This document shows, piece after piece, positions 61,497 to 64,000 of a DNA stretch of 64,000 nt (the stretch's first letter is position 1; each line of letters begins with the position of its first letter). The notes under the pieces were generated by a model. It ran no database searches and was not told the origin of the DNA. It saw nothing but the letters and a program-made list of their open reading frames with translations. The position numbers and the translations under genes were made by a program. Location: NCBI GenBank assembly GCA_038237625.1, contig JBBRYM010000001.1, forward strand, positions 225,498 to 289,497. The letters run 5' to 3'. This DNA is from JAWVFM01 sp038237625. GTDB taxonomy: Bacteria > Actinomycetota > Thermoleophilia > Solirubrobacterales > 70-9.

Positions 61497-62261
61497 ATGA
61501 ACCAGGCGTCGCCCTACGAGCCCATCGCAGGCGAGCGTCATCGGCACGGCGGGGACTTCACACATTCACACGCTCATTCCGGCCCTCATTCGCACGAGTC
61601 GGAGGAAGCTCACGGCCACCGCGACCATCAACATGGAGCGCACGGGCATTCCCACGGCCTCGTCGACGAGAGCATCAAACGCTCCCGTGAGGGCATCCGG
61701 GCGGTTTCGCTATCGCTTGGCGTGCTCGGCGTTGCTGCCATTGCGCAGACGGTGATCTTCATCGCCAGCGGCAGCATCGCCCTGCTGGCAGACCTGATCC
61801 ACAATTTCGGTGATGCGCTCACCGCCGTGCCGTTGGCCATCGCCTTCGCTCTGCGCTCAAGACGGGCTGAGCGGGGCGCGGGCTTGGCCGTGGTCGCCGC
61901 GATCTTCATCAGCGCCTGCGTGGCCGGGGTGGAATCCGTCCAGAGGCTGGTTCACCCCAGCCCACCGAGCCACCTGGCGGTGCTTGCCCTGGCGGGTGCA
62001 ATCGGCTACCTGGGCAATTGCATCGCCGCCGGGATCCGAGCGAAGGCCGGGAAGGCTCTCGGCAGTCCGGCCCTGATTGCCGACGGCAACCATGCGCGCG
62101 CAGACGCATACGTGAGCCTCGCGGTCATTGCCTCCGCCGCGGTCGTTGCGCTCGGGGCGCCGGTCGCGGATCCGCTGATCGGCCTCGGGATTACCGCGGT
62201 CATCCTCCGCATCACCCTCGACTCCTGGCGGACGGTGCGCGCCCCTAACCACGGTCACTGA
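61497..62261 (+). CDS. His-rich cation diffusion facilitator
   Basis: A 254-residue transporter. The first 55 residues are extremely His-rich (HRHGGDFTHSHAHSGPHSH). Metal site LLADLIHNFGDALTA and the second pair ADGNHARADAYVS follow. The C-terminal cytoplasmic domain is almost absent. ATG 61497 is chosen because the longer frame overlaps the divergent cyclase. Zn or Ni/Co export is likely. Confidence 0.9.
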   Translation: MNQASPYEPIAGERHRHGGDFTHSHAHSGPHSHESEEAHGHRDHQHGAHGHSHGLVDESIKRSREGIRAVSLSLGVLGVAAIAQTVIFIASGSIALLADLIHNFGDALTAVPLAIAFALRSRRAERGAGLAVVAAIFISACVAGVESVQRLVHPSPPSHLAVLALAGAIGYLGNCIAAGIRAKAGKALGSPALIADGNHARADAYVSLAVIASAAVVALGAPVADPLIGLGITAVILRITLDSWRTVRAPNHGH

Positions 62262-62692
62262 GCCGCGCGGCGCCGTGTTCAACGTTGTCGTTGGACATCG
62301 CTCCACTCCTCGTTTCTCAGACGGTCATCGGTCGTCCGCCCAGGAGGGGCTCGCGCACCGCCGCCGAGCCACTCGGGCCGGGTGCGCGCCCAGGAAAGCG
62401 CAGAAATCCGCTGGCGGCGTGATCGGACGCCGCCGAAGGCAAAGGTTGTGAGGGCTCCCTACCGTCAGCCTGGCACGGTTAGGACCTTAATCCTGTGACG
62501 GGCCGGGTGCAAGCCCTGGCGCCTCCCACTCAAGCATCCCTCATCAGTGCGTGGCTGAATCAGATCCGGCTGGCACAGAGCCTCGTAGTGTCTGCCCGTT
62601 CAGCAGTTGGACCCCGCTCAACTGAACGCTTTGCGGCTGCTACCCGTGGCACCGTCAAACCGGTTTATTTGCAGCGATTTCTCCAGTCTTAG
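62262..62692. other. Intergenic stretch after the island transporters
   Basis: No credible gene. It holds an isolated stable hairpin (separate entry) and leads to the tRNA-like fragment. A cobalamin-type riboswitch was looked for and not found. Confidence 0.5.
62413..62434. other. Stable hairpin
   Basis: GGCGGCGT-GATCGG-ACGCCGCC, perfect 8-bp stem without a following U-run. Role unknown. Confidence 0.45.
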
Positions 62693-62722
62693 TCGGGGCG
62701 ACTGGATTCGAACCAGCGACCT
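62693..62722 (-). other. 3' part of a tRNA gene (attachment-site remnant)
   Basis: On the minus strand: a T arm GCTGG-TTCGAAT-CCAGT, then acceptor strand CGCCCCG and A. The D arm and 5' acceptor are absent, and the anticodon region is degenerate (a possible GGG loop). Tyrosine-type integrases commonly duplicate exactly this tRNA portion. Confidence 0.55.
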
Positions 62723-62755
62723 TTCGGCCCCCAGCCGGCAAAGGGGCTGCGTAGG

Positions 62756-62793
62756 TGCGTCCCGGAACGTCCCCGCCGTCCCCACTGTCCCCC
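62756..62793 (+). repeat. GTCCC-rich cluster, right copy
   Basis: Four spaced GTCCC units, matching the arrangement at 43947-43984. Confidence 0.5.
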
Positions 62794-62870
62794 GCCGAGG
62801 GCGATCTGGACGCATAGGACGCAGCAGTCGGTACCAAAGCGGTACCAGGCGGTCGTGGGCCCAGATCGGC

Positions 62871-62900
62871 GGCCCGATTCGTTTCTCGCTACGACGCACG
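62871..62900 (+). repeat. 30-bp island-end repeat, right copy
   Basis: GGCCCGATTCGTTTCTCGCT then ACGACGCACG; 29 of 30 identical with 44094-44123 and in the same orientation. Confidence 0.75.
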
Positions 62901-63474
62901 AGGCGGTCAGCGAATCCGAGAGTCAGCCGGACTCCCCGCCTAGTCCGCGCCCCCTAGAGGCCTGCTTTGCATGGAGTGCGGACGGCGTCCCGCTCAAGGA
63001 CTTGCGCACGCGGCTCATCGAGGGGCAGGAGGTCTGAAGCTGGGCCGTAATCGGGTGGCAGACGGATCCATTTGGCGCGCACCCCCTCCTCGAACGACGA
63101 AAACACCGCTACGGGGATTCGAACCCTCTCCCTGGAGAGCTCTTGATACCCCCGGGGTACGCGCGGAAGGCCTTGAAACGCGAAACCCCCGCCTAAGGGA
63201 GCTCCATCGCCAGCCATCGCGACTGGAGGTGGACGGGGATTCGATTGCGGCGCTGGTGCACGGCATCAACGACCGGGTTCACCTTCCGAAGCTCCTCGCC
63301 AACCGTCGAGGGTCTCACCAAGGTCAACCGGTCAGTTTGGCGAGGCCCCCTGCGACTGCCACCCCTGGCAATTTCGGCTCACGAGCTGGGAATCAGGACC
63401 CGATCTTTCAGGTCGACGCCATCGCCGGCGGCGCACTAAGGTCGACCCGCCGCTACCGCTTCTCGTCCAGAGCG
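62901..63474. other. Decayed or non-coding stretch
   Basis: Several open frames exist, but none has a start, motifs or a ribosome site. One (63222-63480, plus) reads DGDSIAALVHGINDRVHLPK without a recognised family. I see no RNA gene or repeat. Confidence 0.45.
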
Positions 63475-63888
63475 CTACTCCGACAGCCCGGCGGCTTCGA
63501 GGGCTTCGGCGCGGGTGGGGAACCACACGACGCGGGTGACGCTGCCGTCGCGGATCGTCCAGACCGCGTACTGGGTCATCTCGACCTCTACGCCGCTGCT
63601 TCGGCCCCGTCCCCGCTCAGTGTCGACCGAGACCACATGCTCGCCCGCGTCGATCAACTCCTCGGGCACGTCCTCGATCTCGCCCCAGACCGCATTTCGT
63701 TCCTGAAAGAACCTCCGAAGACCGTCGTGCCCATGGAAGACGCGGCCTCCGCCGATGAGGCGCGGCATCGGTGCCCGAGACGCGTCCCACTCCACGGCCG
63801 CGTCGTACAACGCAAAAACGGCCGCACTGTCACCGCTCGTGGCGCCCTCGTAGATCCGCCGCACGATCTCCACGTTCTCCTCCGACAT
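63475..63888 (-). CDS. SnoaL/NTF2-like protein
   Basis: A 137-residue NTF2-fold protein: MSEENVEIVRRIYEGATSGD, then FHGHDGLRRFFQERNAVWGE and the end TRAEALEAAGLSE. This SnoaL subtype is very abundant in Thermoleophilia. Function unknown, with small-molecule cyclase or isomerase possible. A second copy follows directly upstream on the same strand. Confidence 0.85.
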   Translation of the reverse strand: MSEENVEIVRRIYEGATSGDSAAVFALYDAAVEWDASRAPMPRLIGGGRVFHGHDGLRRFFQERNAVWGEIEDVPEELIDAGEHVVSVDTERGRGRSSGVEVEMTQYAVWTIRDGSVTRVVWFPTRAEALEAAGLSE

Positions 63889-63891
63889 CGC

Positions 63892-64000
63892 CTACTCCGA
63901 CAGCCCGGCGGCTTCGAGGGCCTCAGCCCTAGTTTGGAAGGAGTCCCATCGGATGATCCGATTCCCCCGGAATGTCCACAGCTGCGGGTGCGTTCTGTCG
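63892..64000 (-). CDS. SnoaL/NTF2-like paralogue, 3' part only
   Basis: Frame open at the right edge, reading LWTFRGNRIIRWDSFQTRAE and ending ALEAAGLSE and TAG. The last 12 residues equal those of the neighbour at 63475, so this is a tandem duplicate cut by the window end. Confidence 0.75.
   Translation of the reverse strand, partial: DRTHPQLWTFRGNRIIRWDSFQTRAEALEAAGLSE

Noticed and set aside
62262..62560. Cobalamin or metal riboswitch after the last CDF gene
   Set aside because: GC-rich hairpins are present, but the conserved riboswitch boxes are missing and no downstream gene fits.
62607..62957. Open frame with GDWIRTSDLSAPSR
   Set aside because: This peptide is the antisense-type translation of a tRNA T arm and is a familiar spurious ORF; no gene is called.
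62855..63037. Possible integrase C-terminal fragment (DGVPLKDLRTRL)
   Set aside because: A slight resemblance to tyrosine recombinase ends, but the catalytic His and Tyr are not visible, so it is too weak to call.
63100..63130. Second tRNA-like GGTTCGAATC
   Set aside because: The flanking bases do not form a 5-bp T stem, so it is probably chance.

Overview
High-GC, gene-dense DNA with frequent ATGA/GTGA stop-start overlaps. The best fit is an actinobacterium of the Thermoleophilia (Solirubrobacterales/Gaiellales type). Evidence: F420-type enzymes (luciferase-like oxidoreductase at 1-205, PPOX protein at 35237), a secreted protein with Asn-Ala repeats (18791-19438), an acidic disordered protein ending DFDFD (39133-39882) and SnoaL proteins beginning MSEENVEIVRR at the right edge. 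These are family resemblances judged by eye; no database was searched.

Layout. 0-44 kb is ordinary chromosome: an RNA m5U methyltransferase, an M3-type peptidase, argF, lgt, short-chain dehydrogenases, a four-gene coupled lipid operon (FAD oxidoreductase, DUF1365, cyclopropane synthase, alpha/beta hydrolase; 9.5-13.6 kb), two c-di-GMP proteins, fatty acid/acyl-CoA enzymes, a coupled three-gene arginine/ureido/polyamine operon (27-30.6 kb), rhomboid, gdhA, and five tRNAs (Glu, Val, Asp, Ala-TGC, Ala-CGC).

44-63 kb looks like an acquired island. It begins beside a decayed phage terminase C-terminus. A 30-bp block (29/30 identical) plus a GTCCC-rich cluster occurs in the same order and orientation at both ends, and the 3' part of a tRNA lies at the right end. 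Between them are an M56 protease and BlaI repressor, a Cys-rich protein broken by a frameshift, a second Lgt, two CcdA proteins, a DipZ-like CcdA-thioredoxin, a redoxin, a CALC mini-thioredoxin, two TlpA proteins, SCO1, DUF3105, an ArsP-type permease fused to a YHS domain, a nucleotidyl cyclase fused to a YHS domain, a CadC-like ArsR sensor and three cation diffusion facilitators.

The main proposal is that BlaI/M56 controls much of this island. GAC-N6-TAGTAG, or related TACTA/TAGTA and CCTAC/GTAGG dyads, lies in all four main divergent intergenic regions between 46.7 and 55.9 kb. The functions together suggest an envelope metal (probably copper or another soft metal) and thiol-redox stress programme. 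Decay elsewhere includes a frameshifted secreted-protein remnant (19.6-19.9 kb) and a SnoaL gene flanked by a 25-bp direct repeat that duplicates the end of a glyoxalase gene (26.4-27.0 kb).
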